A stretch of DNA of 64,000 bases from Ectobacillus ponti (GTDB taxonomy: Bacteria; Bacillota; Bacilli; Bacillales; Bacillaceae_G), in the NCBI RefSeq assembly GCF_024294785.1, contig NZ_JANCLT010000001.1, positions 362,793 through 426,792 on the forward strand. Reading direction: 5' to 3'. The notes beneath the pieces were generated by a model. The model had not been told where the DNA came from and ran no database searches. It saw nothing but the letters and a program-made list of their open reading frames with translations. Below, one piece after another: positions 28,876 to 39,638 of this stretch (position 1 is the stretch's first letter; each line of letters opens with the position of its first letter). Position numbers and translations under genes: made by a program.

Positions 28876-28955
28876 GAAATCGACCCCTTCTTGCCGAATT
28901 GGCATCTAAAACGAAAAGAGGTGAGGAAGAATACTCTTCACTCACGCCCCTTCTG

Positions 28956-29852
28956 CTACGAACTGGTTTTGGACCGCTTGACCGGGACGTACAAAATTTG
29001 CCCTTGTGATACGTACAGGTCTTCTGTATGGTTCAGGCGGTACAACTGCTGCACCTGCACCCCATATTTATCGGCAATGGACTCCAGCGTGTCTCCCTGC
29101 TGTACGAAGTACATGCGCACTTTGGAAAAGGCCTCTTCCTCGTTTTTGCCGAACAGCTTCGTCAGATACAGCGCGTTCTCGTCTCTTTGGGAGTAGACCG
29201 GTTCTTCCTCTTTCTTTGGCTGCTCCTGCGGTTTGTCAGGCCGGCCAAACAGCTCCACCTGCGGCGAGGCCGGTTCCCGTTGCGGGATCTGCGGCACGGC
29301 CGGCGGCTCCTCTACAGCTGGTGTCCGCCGCATTTCCAGCTGAAACGGCTCAAACAAATCCTCTTCTTCAAAATCTGCTGTTGCAATCGGCACTTCATTT
29401 TCCTCTTCATGGTTCTCCGGTTTCCTTTCGTCCTCCTCGCACAGGCCGCTGATATACAAATCTGCCAAGAGACGCAGGCAGCCCTTTTCCGGGAGCTCAT
29501 AGTCAAAGCTTTCAATGTCGACAACCAAGTCCTCAACCATATTGACACGTGAACGCGGAATGGAGATTTCCAGTGGGAAAGCATGGTACAGTTCATTTAT
29601 GCCGTCATCCCGTTGCTCAATTCGGTCGACTGTCCGCACAGGAGAAAGCTCACGCAGAGAAAAGGCCGGTTCTTCTGTTTCATCGGCGAGATATTCCCCG
29701 GTCAGGAGCAATTCGCCTTTAATTACAACCTCGTAGTCCCGTTCCTGTATTGTAATGTCCGGATCAAGCGAGATGGAAAGGAGCTGCGCGACTTCCTGTC
29801 CTTTTTGAAACCATACGGATTCTTTCAGCGAGAATCGCAGTGATGCTGTCAT
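28956..29852 (-). CDS. spoVID: Stage VI sporulation protein D (SpoVID)
   Basis: 298 residues, about half the length of B. subtilis SpoVID (575). The N-terminal domain that guides spore encasement is intact (about 1-130: LRFSLKESVWFQKGQEVAQLLSISLDP). A short acidic/proline linker follows, then a C-terminal LysM (about 245-292: MYFVQQGDTLESIADKYGVQ). The shortening is all in the acidic middle. SpoVID binds SpoIVA and SafA and carries the coat around the forespore. Confidence 0.9.
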   Translation of the reverse strand: MTASLRFSLKESVWFQKGQEVAQLLSISLDPDITIQERDYEVVIKGELLLTGEYLADETEEPAFSLRELSPVRTVDRIEQRDDGINELYHAFPLEISIPRSRVNMVEDLVVDIESFDYELPEKGCLRLLADLYISGLCEEDERKPENHEEENEVPIATADFEEEDLFEPFQLEMRRTPAVEEPPAVPQIPQREPASPQVELFGRPDKPQEQPKKEEEPVYSQRDENALYLTKLFGKNEEEAFSKVRMYFVQQGDTLESIADKYGVQVQQLYRLNHTEDLYVSQGQILYVPVKRSKTSS

Positions 29853-29976
29853 CCGTCATTCCTCCTTTCAAATGTATGACATTACAGACTATGTGGGAAA
29901 TCAGGATTTTATGTTAAAAAGCAAAAGCCAAAACCCTTTTTAGAGTGGGGCTTGCCGCAGCGCTGCAGGCACGATA

Positions 29977-30006
29977 ACAAAAAAACACTCCCGCTATGGG
30001 GAGTGT
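29977..30006 (-). terminator. Terminator of the hemAXCDBL operon
   Basis: On the minus strand ACACTCCCC and GGGAGTGT form a stem followed by seven T. Confidence 0.9.
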
Positions 30007-30013
30007 CTGTGTG

Positions 30014-31306
30014 TTATCGCGCCTGCAGCTTGGCAAAGGCTGCCTCTGCCGCCGCAATCGTATGCTGGATGTCCTCATCGCTGTGCACAGTGGACAGGAA
30101 CAAGCCTTCGAATTGGGATGGCGGCAGGAATACGCCCTGGTCAGCCATTTCGCGGTAGAATGCCGCGAAATACTCAAGGTCGGAGGTTTTCGCTGTCTCG
30201 TAGTTCACGACCTTCTCATTTGTAAAGAAGAAGCCGACCATAGAGCCCGCACGGTTGATGGAGTGCGGCACACCGTACCTTTCAGCCGCTGCCTGCAGGC
30301 CATTGGCCAGCATTTCCGCCTTGCGCTCAAACTCCACATAGGATTCCGGTGTCAGCTGCACCAGCGTCTCGTAGCCCGCTGCCATTGCAAGCGGGTTGCC
30401 GGACAGCGTGCCCGCCTGATAGATTGGGCCGCTCGGCGCCACCTGGGACATAATTTCCGCTTTGCCGCCATATGCGCCAACCGGCAGGCCGCCGCCGATG
30501 ACTTTGCCAAGGCATGTCAAATCCGGCGTAATGCCAAAGTAGCCCTGGCCGCAGTTGTAATGAACACGGAAGCCTGTCATGACTTCATCGAAAATGAGAA
30601 GTGTGCCATGCTGTGTGGTAATCTCACGCAGGTCCTCCAGGAAGCCTGGCAGCGGCAGCACCACACCCATATTGCCGGCCACCGGCTCAATGATGACAGC
30701 CGCGATATCGGCGCCAAATTGTGCAAACGCCGCCCGTACACTTTCCATGTCGTTGTACGGAACGGTAATCGTATTGCGGGCAATGCTTTCCGGCACACCC
30801 GGGCTGTCCGGCAGGCCAAGTGTCGCAACACCTGAACCAGCCTTGATGAGCAGAGAGTCGCCGTGGCCGTGGTAGCAGCCTTCAAACTTCAAAATTTTAT
30901 TCCGTCCTGTATAGCCGCGCGCCAAACGCAGGGCGCTCATGGTTGCCTCCGTGCCGGAGTTGACCATCCGCACCATTTCCATGGATGGCACACGCTCCAG
31001 TACAAGCTTCGCCATTTCAGTTTCCAGTTCTGTCGGCGCCCCGAAGCTCGTGCCTTTTTCCGCCACACGCTTCAGCGCCTCAATTACACGGTCATCCGCA
31101 TGGCCGTGAATGAGCGGCCCCCAAGAAAGCACATAGTCGATGTACTCATTGCCGTCGATATCATAAATCTTGGAGCCCTTGCCGTGGCTCATGAAAATCG
31201 GGCTCATGCCGACCGCGCGGAAAGCGCGGACCGGGCTGTTCACGCCGCCCGGCAGCAGCTGTTTTGCTTCCTCAAAGGCGGCGATGGACTTTTCATAGCT
31301 TCGCAT
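30014..31306 (-). CDS. hemL: Glutamate-1-semialdehyde 2,1-aminomutase HemL
   Basis: 430 residues. A PLP enzyme that makes 5-aminolevulinate from glutamate-1-semialdehyde. The PLP lysine lies in [17 protein letters not shown]. Other signatures are [30 protein letters not shown] and [11 protein letters not shown] choose ATG at 31304-31306 ([15 protein letters not shown]), two bases after the hemB stop, with GGAAGGGAG as ribosome site. It is last in the operon. Confidence 0.97.
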   Translation of the reverse strand: MRSYEKSIAAFEEAKQLLPGGVNSPVRAFRAVGMSPIFMSHGKGSKIYDIDGNEYIDYVLSWGPLIHGHADDRVIEALKRVAEKGTSFGAPTELETEMAKLVLERVPSMEMVRMVNSGTEATMSALRLARGYTGRNKILKFEGCYHGHGDSLLIKAGSGVATLGLPDSPGVPESIARNTITVPYNDMESVRAAFAQFGADIAAVIIEPVAGNMGVVLPLPGFLEDLREITTQHGTLLIFDEVMTGFRVHYNCGQGYFGITPDLTCLGKVIGGGLPVGAYGGKAEIMSQVAPSGPIYQAGTLSGNPLAMAAGYETLVQLTPESYVEFERKAEMLANGLQAAAERYGVPHSINRAGSMVGFFFTNEKVVNYETAKTSDLEYFAAFYREMADQGVFLPPSQFEGLFLSTVHSDEDIQHTIAAAEAAFAKLQAR

Positions 31307-31308
31307 AC

Positions 31309-32295
31309 TCAATTGCTCCCTTCCCGCAGCCATCTTGCTGCATCCTTGGCAAAGTAAGTCAGAATGAGATCAGCGCCCGCGCGCTTCATGCTGGTCAGCT
31401 GCTCCAGCACGATTTCCTTCTCGTTAATCCAGCCGTTTTGCGCAGCTGCTTTGACCATGGAATATTCGCCGCTGACGTTATAAGCAACAACAGGCAGATT
31501 GAAGTTATTTTTCACATCGCGAATGATATCCAGGTAGGACAGAGCTGGTTTTACCATAAGGAAATCTGCTCCTTCGCGTACATCGGACTCCGCTTCACGC
31601 AGCGCCTCCAGACGGTTGGCCGGATCCATTTGATAGGCTTTGCGGTCGCCGAACTTCGGAGAGCTGTGCGCCGCATCACGGAATGGCCCGTAGTGTGCGG
31701 AAGAGTATTTTACCGCATAAGACATGACCGGCACATGCGCGAAGCCATTCTCATCCAGTGCATGGCGGATTGCCGCCACGAAGCCGTCCATCATGTTGGA
31801 AGGAGCAATAATATCCGCGCCTGCCTTGGCCTGGCTTACCGCTGTCTTTGCCAGCAGCTCCAATGACTCATCATTTTCAATGACACCATCACGGATGACA
31901 CCGCAATGGCCATGGCTGGTGTACTGGCACAGGCATGTGTCGGCAATGACCACGAGCTCAGGGAAGTTTTCTTTAATTTGCCCGATCGCACGCTGTACGA
32001 TGCCGTGCTCGCAGTATGCGGAAGAGCCAACCTCATCCTTCTCAGCCGGCACACCGAATACGATGACGGAACGAATGCCAAGGCCCACTACCTCCTGCAT
32101 ATCCGCATTCAACAGATCCAATGAAATTTGGTCCACGCCCGGCATGGACGCGACTGCATTGCGTTTATTTTCGCCTTCTACGACAAAAATCGGATAGATG
32201 AAGTCCTCTGTATGTAAATGTGTTTCTCTTACCAATGCGCGCATGCTTGCCGTTTGACGCAAACGGCGGTGGCGCTGAAACTGCAATCCGCTCAT
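31309..32295 (-). CDS. hemB: Porphobilinogen synthase (delta-aminolevulinic acid dehydratase) HemB
   Basis: 328 residues. It joins two 5-aminolevulinates to porphobilinogen. Zinc-type ligands are in [14 protein letters not shown]. Active-site lysines lie in [19 protein letters not shown] and [15 protein letters not shown] choose ATG at 32293-32295 ([15 protein letters not shown]). Earlier ATG and TTG codons overlap the probable GGAG ribosome site. Confidence 0.97.
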   Translation of the reverse strand: MSGLQFQRHRRLRQTASMRALVRETHLHTEDFIYPIFVVEGENKRNAVASMPGVDQISLDLLNADMQEVVGLGIRSVIVFGVPAEKDEVGSSAYCEHGIVQRAIGQIKENFPELVVIADTCLCQYTSHGHCGVIRDGVIENDESLELLAKTAVSQAKAGADIIAPSNMMDGFVAAIRHALDENGFAHVPVMSYAVKYSSAHYGPFRDAAHSSPKFGDRKAYQMDPANRLEALREAESDVREGADFLMVKPALSYLDIIRDVKNNFNLPVVAYNVSGEYSMVKAAAQNGWINEKEIVLEQLTSMKRAGADLILTYFAKDAARWLREGSN

Positions 32296-32316
32296 GCTTT
32301 CCATCTCCAATTCTGA

Positions 32317-33054
32317 TTAAGATACCCGTTCGGCCAGGGCCGCCAGCAAGCCTTCCACCGTATACTCGGATGGCACAACCACAGAAGGAAAATACTTAAC
32401 TGCCGCGCGCTCCGTCACCGGGCCGATACAACCAATTGTACACTTTTTTGTCCACTGTCTCCAGTTTGTGCCTTCAAGCAGGGAAACAAACGCCTCTACC
32501 GCCGAAGGGCTGGTAAACGTCAGCATATCTGCCCCTCCATCCTGCAGCACATGAATCAGTTCTTCTCTCATTGCCATATACGGCTTTGTCTCATATACAA
32601 CCAGCTCGTCCACCGGCACACCCTGCCGGCGCAAGCCTGCCGCAATCACATCACGGGCCAAATCGCCGCGCGGAAACAGGATGGCCTCCCCGGGCTTCAT
32701 CAGAAGAGAAAACTCCTGTAAAAAGGCTTCTGCAACAAACTCCTGCGGCACAAAGGCAACAGAGTGGCCGTATGCTTCCACAGCCAGCTTTGTTTTGCTG
32801 CCTACTGCGGCAATCCGCATATGCTCCGGCAGGAACGGCGCACCCGCAAAAAAGTGCCGCACCGCATTTTGGCTTGTAAAAATAAGCCAGCTGTACTTCC
32901 CGAAGGACAGCTGAGAGAGTTGAGCCGGCACAATATGCAAAAGAGGCAGCTCCACCGGAACGCCGCCCCAATTCTGAATGGCTGCCGCCATCGCTTTTGT
33001 CTGCCCCTTCGGCCGCGTAATCACAACCCGCTTGTGCAAAAGAGGAGCAGTCAT
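32317..33054 (-). CDS. hemD: Uroporphyrinogen-III synthase HemD
   Basis: 245 residues, a two-domain protein that closes and inverts ring D. The family is poorly conserved. Visible features are VVITRPKGQ at the start, WLIFTSQNAVRHFF in the first domain and DMLTFTSPSAVEAF in the second. The call rests on these and on its position, one base after hemC and 21 bases before hemB. Confidence 0.92.
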   Translation of the reverse strand: MTAPLLHKRVVITRPKGQTKAMAAAIQNWGGVPVELPLLHIVPAQLSQLSFGKYSWLIFTSQNAVRHFFAGAPFLPEHMRIAAVGSKTKLAVEAYGHSVAFVPQEFVAEAFLQEFSLLMKPGEAILFPRGDLARDVIAAGLRRQGVPVDELVVYETKPYMAMREELIHVLQDGGADMLTFTSPSAVEAFVSLLEGTNWRQWTKKCTIGCIGPVTERAAVKYFPSVVVPSEYTVEGLLAALAERVS

Positions 33055-33055
33055 C

Positions 33056-33982
33056 TTACTGCTGCTCCTTCACTTCGTCAATCAGCTGCTTCGCGCCGCG
33101 CTCCAGCAAAAGCTGTGCTGCCTGCTCACCGATCTGCTGTGGATCTGTCCCGCGGACAACCTCCTTCAGCAGAATAGAGCCGTCCTTGGAACCTACCAAT
33201 GCCGTCAGCTCCAGTCCGCCATCCTCCTGCAATGTCGCATAGCCTGCAATCGGCACCTGGCAGCCGCCCTCCAGCTTATGCAGGAATACCCGCTCCGCTG
33301 CCACTGTGCGCTCTGTTGCCGTATCGTTAAACTGCTGCAGCGCTGCCAACAGCTCTGCATCATCTGCACGGCACTCAATCGCCAATGCCCCTTGGCCGAC
33401 TGCAGGTACGCACACGTCTGTTTCCATATAGTTCGTGATGACATCCTCAGCCCAGCCCATGCGCTTCAGGCCGGCTGCCGCCAGCACAATCGCATCATAG
33501 TTCTCTTCCTTCAGCTTGCGCAGACGCGTGTCAATATTGCCGCGGATCCACTGAATCTCCAAATCCGGGCGCGCTGCCAGCATTTGCGTGCTGCGGCGGA
33601 GACTGCTCGTGCCGACAACGGATCCGGCCGGCAGCTCAGAGAAGGTTTTGCCGCTTTCGGAAATTACAACATCCCGCGGATCCTCCCGCTTTGGCACACA
33701 GCCGATTGTCAAGCCCTCCGGCAATACGGCCGGCATATCCTTCATGCTGTGAACCGCCATATCGATTTCTTTATCCAACATGGCCTGTTCAATTTCCTTT
33801 ACAAACAGACCCTTGCCGCCCACCTTCGAAAGCGTAACGTCCAGGATCACATCTCCCTTTGTCACAATTTCTTTCACTTCAAACTCGTATGGCAGACCGA
33901 GATTCTTCAGCTGCTGAATGACCCAGTTCGTCTGCGTTAAAGCAAGCTTGCTTTTTCTGGAACCTACTACAATTTTGCGCAT
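33056..33982 (-). CDS. hemC: Porphobilinogen deaminase (hydroxymethylbilane synthase) HemC
   Basis: 308 residues. It joins four porphobilinogens. The cysteine that carries the dipyrromethane cofactor is in [13 protein letters not shown]. Other signatures are [13 protein letters not shown] at the start, [25 protein letters not shown] and the RG(N)ID(T)RL type [11 protein letters not shown]. Confidence 0.97.
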   Translation of the reverse strand: MRKIVVGSRKSKLALTQTNWVIQQLKNLGLPYEFEVKEIVTKGDVILDVTLSKVGGKGLFVKEIEQAMLDKEIDMAVHSMKDMPAVLPEGLTIGCVPKREDPRDVVISESGKTFSELPAGSVVGTSSLRRSTQMLAARPDLEIQWIRGNIDTRLRKLKEENYDAIVLAAAGLKRMGWAEDVITNYMETDVCVPAVGQGALAIECRADDAELLAALQQFNDTATERTVAAERVFLHKLEGGCQVPIAGYATLQEDGGLELTALVGSKDGSILLKEVVRGTDPQQIGEQAAQLLLERGAKQLIDEVKEQQ

Positions 33983-33994
33983 ATGTTTTCTCTC

Positions 33995-34828
33995 CTATGA
34001 ATGCCAGAAATGGAATGAAGACAGGCTTGTGAACAAGAAGATATTAATGAGCATCACAAGAAACGCCCCTACATTCCAGCTGGCAATGTTCTTCCCCTGC
34101 AGTCTATCGGAAGCCCGCAAATAAATGCCGGCAGTGTAAATGACCAATACAATAAAGGACCCTACTACCTTCGGGTCATACAGATGAAAATTCTCGAGCT
34201 TCAAATACCCCCACAAGCAGCCAAGCGAAATGGCCAACAGGAAAAAAGGAACAGAGAAGAGGTTCAGCATGTGTGACATCTGGTCCAGCCTGGACAGATT
34301 GCCCAGACGGCGCAAACGCGCATTCCACTTCTTCTGCTTCAGCAGCCGATACTGCAGCAGGTACATGACAGAAAAAATAAAGGAAACGGTAAAGGCTGCA
34401 TAACAGGCAATCGCCATGCCGACGTGCACATACACAAGTTCGGACAAAAGGCGGTTGGCCAGCACGGGCGGCGCCTTGCCAAGCGGCGTGAAAATAGAGA
34501 AGGCGCTGACAATAAAAGCGAGCACATTTGTAAAAAACACAAGAAAATCCACCCGCAGCAGCCGATTAATGACCAGAGACAAGCCAATCAGCACCCACAC
34601 ATAGAAATACACGCCCGAGACAAGCGTCAGCACAGGGCTGGTCTCCGTCTCCACCGCACGCATGACGATAAACACCGTATGCAGAATCCAAACAATGGAA
34701 AGTAACCAAAAGGCAATCCGATTCACCCTTTGGTTACTTTGAAAATAATCTATGAAATACAGACTGACGCTGCACGCATACAAGATGATGGCAACGTGAT
34801 AAACAAGGCTGTTATTCAGCAGTTCCAT
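33995..34828 (-). CDS. hemX: HemX, membrane protein controlling glutamyl-tRNA reductase level
   Basis: 277 residues with about eight membrane segments and the cytochrome c assembly (CcsA-like) family pattern around WGYLKLENFHLYDPKVVGSF. In B. subtilis HemX lowers the amount of HemA. Heme-handling residues are not certain here. It lies 12 bases after hemA and 12 before hemC. Confidence 0.92.
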   Translation of the reverse strand: MELLNNSLVYHVAIILYACSVSLYFIDYFQSNQRVNRIAFWLLSIVWILHTVFIVMRAVETETSPVLTLVSGVYFYVWVLIGLSLVINRLLRVDFLVFFTNVLAFIVSAFSIFTPLGKAPPVLANRLLSELVYVHVGMAIACYAAFTVSFIFSVMYLLQYRLLKQKKWNARLRRLGNLSRLDQMSHMLNLFSVPFFLLAISLGCLWGYLKLENFHLYDPKVVGSFIVLVIYTAGIYLRASDRLQGKNIASWNVGAFLVMLINIFLFTSLSSFHFWHS

Positions 34829-34840
34829 CTGCGGCCCAAC

Positions 34841-36181
34841 CTATACAGAAAGCTTTCCAGCAGCGGTGATATATTGCAGTTGCTCCCGCTTTGCTTCATA
34901 CCCTTCCACTTCTTCATCAGCAGACAAGCCGAAGATTTTTGCAAACAGGTCCAGCTTTTCCGGCGCATTTTCTTCTGCAGCCAGCTCCTTCGCAACCAAG
35001 ATCGGATCCTTCAACAGCTGATTGATGATGCTTTTTGTATGCTTGCTGATGACCTTCCGCTCCCGCTCTGTCAAGTTCGGGATTTTGCGTTCGATGCTTT
35101 GCATGGTTTCGCTTTGGATGGATAATGCCTTGTCGCGCAGCGCGGAAATCAGCGGTACCACACCAAGTGTATTCATCCAGGCCTTGAACACCACGATCTC
35201 TTCTTCAATCATGACTCCGATTTTCTCGGCTTCCTTCAAGCGCTCTTCCTTATTCGCTTCCACCACACCCTGCAGATCATCAATGTCATACAGGAATACG
35301 CTGTCGAGTTCTCCGATGGCTGGATCCAAATCACGCGGCACCGCAATGTCCACCATAAAGATCGGACGGCCCCGGCGCACTCTTTCTACCTTTGCCATCA
35401 TATCTTTAGTGATAATATACTGCGTTGCGCCGGTTGAGCTGATTAGAATGTCCGCCTCAATGAGCGCACACTGCAACTCGGACATTTGCTTCGCTTGTCC
35501 GTTGTATTTATCAGCTACCGCTTCTGCTTTGGCAAAGGTGCGGTTCATGACTGTCACTTGACCCACACCACTTCCATGCAAGTTCTGCAGGGCGAGGTCT
35601 CCCATCTTCCCGGCGCCAAGCACCAGCACATGGCACTCACGCAAATCTCCGAAAATCTTTTTGGCCAGTTCAACCGCAGCGTAGCTTACCGACATCGCAT
35701 TGCCGCCAATGGCTGTCTCGGAATGGGCGCGCTTCGCCAGTGTAACCGCCTGCTTGAACAGTTCATTGAACACCGTGCCTGTTGTATGCGCCTGCTGCGC
35801 TGTCAGGAAGCTGGAGCGCACTTGGCCCAAAATCTGCGTTTCCCCGACCACCATGGAGTCCAGACCGCATGCAACCCGGAACAGATGCTCCGTGGCATGG
35901 TCATCTTCACGCATGAACAGATACGGAGAAACCTCTTCTATTGGAAGCTGAAACCAATCAGCTAAAAATTTCTTAATATAATAACGGCCCGTATGCAATT
36001 GATCCACAACAGCATAAATCTCCGTTCGGTTGCATGTCGATACAATTACATTTTCCAGCACGCTTTTTTGCAGCTGCAGCTGCAGCATTGCCTGTTCTAA
36101 ATCCGTCTCCTGAAATGACAGCTTCTCGCGAATCTCTACAGGGGCTGTTCGATAGTTAACGCCAACAACAAGAACATGCAT
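34841..36181 (-). CDS. hemA: Glutamyl-tRNA reductase HemA
   Basis: 446 residues. It reduces Glu-tRNA to glutamate-1-semialdehyde with NADPH, the committed step of heme synthesis by the C5 route. The nucleophilic cysteine is in [15 protein letters not shown]. The NADPH-binding domain has [17 protein letters not shown], and a C-terminal dimerisation helix follows. It is the first gene of hemA-hemX-hemC-hemD-hemB-hemL. Confidence 0.97.
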   Translation of the reverse strand: MHVLVVGVNYRTAPVEIREKLSFQETDLEQAMLQLQLQKSVLENVIVSTCNRTEIYAVVDQLHTGRYYIKKFLADWFQLPIEEVSPYLFMREDDHATEHLFRVACGLDSMVVGETQILGQVRSSFLTAQQAHTTGTVFNELFKQAVTLAKRAHSETAIGGNAMSVSYAAVELAKKIFGDLRECHVLVLGAGKMGDLALQNLHGSGVGQVTVMNRTFAKAEAVADKYNGQAKQMSELQCALIEADILISSTGATQYIITKDMMAKVERVRRGRPIFMVDIAVPRDLDPAIGELDSVFLYDIDDLQGVVEANKEERLKEAEKIGVMIEEEIVVFKAWMNTLGVVPLISALRDKALSIQSETMQSIERKIPNLTERERKVISKHTKSIINQLLKDPILVAKELAAEENAPEKLDLFAKIFGLSADEEVEGYEAKREQLQYITAAGKLSV

Positions 36182-36497
36182 GTAATAAAACCCCCTTTTC
36201 CCGATTTGTTCACCTATCCTCTATAATAATACAATTTCCCCCGCATAAATCTGACAAAACTGTGAACATGCTGCCTTGTCAGATTCACCCTTTCAAAATA
36301 TAGCCTATCACAAGTGCAAGATACTCTATCTTGTACGTTATCAAAAAAGGTGGGGAGAATCAAGCAATGGAAACTATTCCACAGCGCAAAAGCGACAGAA
36401 TTCGCTGCCTGCATATGCAGAATCTGTCAGTATTTCCCGCAAGAGAAGTGTTTGCCTAAAGTCCTCTCCTTATTCCTGCAAGAGCTTCGGCACATAA
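36182..36497. other. Non-coding gap between hemA and the engB terminator
   Basis: About 315 bases with no convincing gene. On the minus strand near hemA, TTGTCA is followed after 17 bases by TTGTAT, a weak candidate promoter. The short frames here lack ribosome sites and family resemblance. Confidence 0.5.
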
Positions 36498-36528
36498 CAA
36501 AAAAGGACCCTGCCTATGGCAAGATCCT
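36498..36528 (-). terminator. Terminator of lonA-engB
   Basis: On the minus strand AGGATCTTGCC and GGCAGGGTCCT form a stem followed by TTTTTTG. Confidence 0.85.
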
Positions 36529-36536
36529 CAACAGTA

Positions 36537-37142
36537 TCAGCTTGTCGTGTTGTTGCCCAATCCCGCAAAACGATAAATGGCTTTCCAGGCCTCGTCTTTG
36601 CCAAGGCCCGTTTCAGAGGAGAATAATACAATCTCATCTCCCTCGGCAATATCAAGGGCTTCCTTCACAACCTTGAGATGCTTCTGCCATTTGCCCTTCG
36701 GGATTTTATCTGCCTTTGTTGCCACAACAATGACAGGAATTTCATAATGCTTTAAAAAGTTGTACATCATGACATCGTCATTGGTCGGCTCATGGCGCAA
36801 ATCCACAACCAGCACAGTCGCTTTCAGCTGCTCACGGGTTGTGAAATATGTCTCAATCATCTTCCCCCAGGCCTCGCGCTCTGTCTTGGATACCTTCGCA
36901 TATCCATAGCCAGGCACATCCACAAAGTGGATGATATCATTGATCAGGAAGAAGTTGAGCGTTTGCGTTTTCCCCGGCTTGGAGGAAATCCGGGCCAGGC
37001 TCTTTCTGTTTAAAATCTTGTTGATAAATGAGGACTTTCCGACATTTGAGCGGCCTGCCAGCGCAATCTCCGGAAGATTTCCCTCCGGATACTGCGCCGG
37101 TTTGACCGCGCTTATGACGATGTCTGCTTTTGTTACCTTCAT
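36537..37142 (-). CDS. engB: Ribosome biogenesis GTPase EngB (YsxC)
   Basis: 201 residues. An essential GTPase for late 50S assembly. G1 is [12 protein letters not shown]3 is [11 protein letters not shown]4 is VATKADKI, and [11 protein letters not shown] is the family G2 region. It overlaps the end of lonA by four bases and ends at a terminator. Confidence 0.97.
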   Translation of the reverse strand: MKVTKADIVISAVKPAQYPEGNLPEIALAGRSNVGKSSFINKILNRKSLARISSKPGKTQTLNFFLINDIIHFVDVPGYGYAKVSKTEREAWGKMIETYFTTREQLKATVLVVDLRHEPTNDDVMMYNFLKHYEIPVIVVATKADKIPKGKWQKHLKVVKEALDIAEGDEIVLFSSETGLGKDEAWKAIYRFAGLGNNTTS

Positions 37143-39460
37143 TGTTTCACTCCTACTAATGCATGCTGCAGCACCTCATCCAAATGAGAAACAAAGACAA
37201 ACTGCAGATTCTCTTTGACGGAATCCGGAATATCATCCAAATCCTTCTCATTGTCAGCCGGCGCAATTATCTTCTTCAAACCGGCCCGGTGCGCACTCAG
37301 TGTCTTTTCCTTTAAACCGCCGATTGGCAGGACCCGTCCGCGCAGTGTAATCTCTCCGGTCATGCCGACCTCTCTGCTGACCGGGCGCCCTGTAAGTGCC
37401 GAAATCAGGGCTGTTGCCATTGTAATGCCCGCTGAAGGTCCATCCTTCGGCACAGCTCCTTCCGGCACATGTATATGGATATCATTTTTCTCGTGAAAAT
37501 CCGGGTCAATGTCCAGCTCCGCCGCACGGGAGCGGATATAGCTGAAGGCTGCCTGCGCAGATTCCTTCATAACATCTCCCAGCTTCCCAGTCAATGTCAG
37601 GCGTCCTTTGCCCGGATATACGGATACCTCAATGGCCAAGGTATCACCGCCGGCTGTTGTATATGCCAGCCCCGTCGCCACACCAACCTGGTCCTCTGCT
37701 TCCGCTTCGCCGTAGCGGAATTTGCGCCGGCCAAGGAATTCCTGCAGGTTCTTTTCCGTCACGACAATGCGTTTCCGCTCTTCCGTCACAAGAATGCGCG
37801 CCGCTTTGCGGCAGACCGCAGCCAGTTGGCGCTCAAGCGTCCGTACGCCTGCTTCTCTTGTATAGTATCGGATAATCTCCAAGAGCGCATCTTCGCGCAC
37901 CTGCAGCTTCCCTTTTGCCAGCCCATGCTCCTGAATCTGCTTTGGCAGCAGGTGATCACTGGCGATATGTACTTTCTCAAGCTCCGTATAGCCGGCCAGA
38001 GAAATGAGCTCCATCCGGTCTAAAAGCGGCCCTGGGATGGTCGCCAAGGAATTGGCTGTCGCCACGAACATTACCTTGGACAGGTCATACGGCTCTTCAA
38101 TGTAGTGGTCGCTGAAGTTATGATTTTGCTCCGGATCCAGCACCTCAAGCAGCGCCGCTGACGGATCGCCCCGGAAGTCATTCGACATTTTATCAATTTC
38201 ATCCAGCAGGAACACCGGGTTGATGGATTTTGCCTTTTTCATTCCCTGAATAATGCGGCCCGGCATGGCGCCGACGTATGTACGGCGGTGGCCGCGCACT
38301 TCGGATTCATCCCGCACGCCGCCAAGGGAAACCCGGACAAAATTGCGGTTCAGCGATTTTGCAATGGAACGGGCCAACGAGGTTTTCCCTACTCCGGGAG
38401 GCCCCACCAGGCAAAGGATCGGCCCTTTCAGCGAACGTGTCAGCTTCTGTACCGCCAAATACTCCAGCACACGCTCTTTTACCTTTTCCAGACCGAAATG
38501 GTCTTCATTTAAAATGCGCTCAGCACGGCGAATATCCAAAATATCCTCCGTCGCCTCTGTATAAGGAAGGGCCAGCAGCCAATCCATATAATTCCGGATG
38601 ACACTGCTCTCAGCCGAGCTTGCCGGCAGCTTCTCATAGCGGTCCAGCTCGCGCAGGGCTGTCTCCTTCATGCTTTGCGGCATGCCGGATTCTTCAATGC
38701 GCCCGCGCAGTTCCTCTACTTCGCCGCCCTTTCCTTCCTTCTCGCCCAGCTCCTTCTGGATGGCCTTCATTTGCTCACGCAGGAAGTATTCCTTTTGCGT
38801 CCGTTCCATGGACTTCTTCACCCGCTGGCCAATCTTCTTCTCCAGGTTCAGCAGCTCCTGCTCATTTTGGATGAGGGAAATCAACAGCTGCAGACGCTCC
38901 TTGACGTCAAAGACCTCCAGAATGTCCTGCTTCTCCTTCATCTTCAAGGGCAGATGGGAAGCAACTAAATCCGCAAGACGGCCCGGCTCCTCCACATCCA
39001 CAACCGTAGCAAAGGTTTCATTGGAGACCTTCTTTGACAGCTTGATGTACTGCTCAAAATGCTCAATGAGAGAGCGCATGAGCGCCTTCTCCTCCATATC
39101 GCCTTCCGCAGTTTCCTCGTACACGGAGATTCTCGCGTTGGCGATGCTTTCTTCATCAATCAGTTCAAGCAGCTCTGCACGGTTGAGCCCTTCCACCAGC
39201 ACACGGATTGTGCCATTGGGCAGCTTCAGCATTTGCTTGACCTTAGCAAGTGTACCCACTGTATACAAATCTTCCTGTGCCGGCTGATCCAAGTTCACGT
39301 CCCTCTGGGTAACAAGAAAAATAAGATTATCCTCCAGAGCAGCCTGCTCCACTGCCCGAATAGATTTTTCGCGTCCTACATCCAGATGAAGCACCATGGT
39401 CGGATATACGAGTATGCCGCGCAGCGGCAGGAGGGGAACGATCTTTTCGTTCTGCTTCAT
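37139..39460 (-). CDS. lonA: ATP-dependent protease LonA
   Basis: 773 residues. An N-terminal substrate-binding domain ([19 protein letters not shown]) is followed by a coiled coil, an AAA+ domain with Walker [12 protein letters not shown] and Walker [11 protein letters not shown], and the serine-lysine protease domain. The catalytic Ser is in [15 protein letters not shown] and the Lys in [15 protein letters not shown]. It degrades misfolded and regulatory proteins. The gene follows lonB by 178 bases with a terminator between. Confidence 0.98.
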   Translation of the reverse strand: MKQNEKIVPLLPLRGILVYPTMVLHLDVGREKSIRAVEQAALEDNLIFLVTQRDVNLDQPAQEDLYTVGTLAKVKQMLKLPNGTIRVLVEGLNRAELLELIDEESIANARISVYEETAEGDMEEKALMRSLIEHFEQYIKLSKKVSNETFATVVDVEEPGRLADLVASHLPLKMKEKQDILEVFDVKERLQLLISLIQNEQELLNLEKKIGQRVKKSMERTQKEYFLREQMKAIQKELGEKEGKGGEVEELRGRIEESGMPQSMKETALRELDRYEKLPASSAESSVIRNYMDWLLALPYTEATEDILDIRRAERILNEDHFGLEKVKERVLEYLAVQKLTRSLKGPILCLVGPPGVGKTSLARSIAKSLNRNFVRVSLGGVRDESEVRGHRRTYVGAMPGRIIQGMKKAKSINPVFLLDEIDKMSNDFRGDPSAALLEVLDPEQNHNFSDHYIEEPYDLSKVMFVATANSLATIPGPLLDRMELISLAGYTELEKVHIASDHLLPKQIQEHGLAKGKLQVREDALLEIIRYYTREAGVRTLERQLAAVCRKAARILVTEERKRIVVTEKNLQEFLGRRKFRYGEAEAEDQVGVATGLAYTTAGGDTLAIEVSVYPGKGRLTLTGKLGDVMKESAQAAFSYIRSRAAELDIDPDFHEKNDIHIHVPEGAVPKDGPSAGITMATALISALTGRPVSREVGMTGEITLRGRVLPIGGLKEKTLSAHRAGLKKIIAPADNEKDLDDIPDSVKENLQFVFVSHLDEVLQHALVGVKQ

Positions 39461-39579
39461 ATGTGTATAGCACCTCCAATTCTTTGTCTGTTCAACTATT
39501 GTATATTACACTAGAAGCTTTACGCAATTCCGTTGGCTTCATGCGTGAAAAAGAAAGGCCTTTTCTTACCATAAAAAAG

Positions 39580-39631
39580 ACAAAAAAGCAAAAAGCGACT
39601 CCGCTCAAGCGGGAGCCGCTTGAGCGGAGTC
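39580..39631 (-). terminator. Terminator of lonB
   Basis: A 15-bp perfect stem (39597-39611 and 39617-39631) around five bases, followed on the minus strand by GCTTTTTGCTTTTTTG. Confidence 0.9.
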
Positions 39632-39638
39632 AAACTTT

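Noticed and set aside
36230-36250. A PerR-like box before hemA (TTGTATTATTATAG)
   Set aside because: The two halves do not align with the 7-1-7 PerR consensus without shifting, so too few positions match.
36214-36414. A 66-codon minus-strand frame upstream of hemA
   Set aside because: No ribosome site, Cys/Phe-rich composition unlike neighbours, and it overlaps the probable hemA promoter region.
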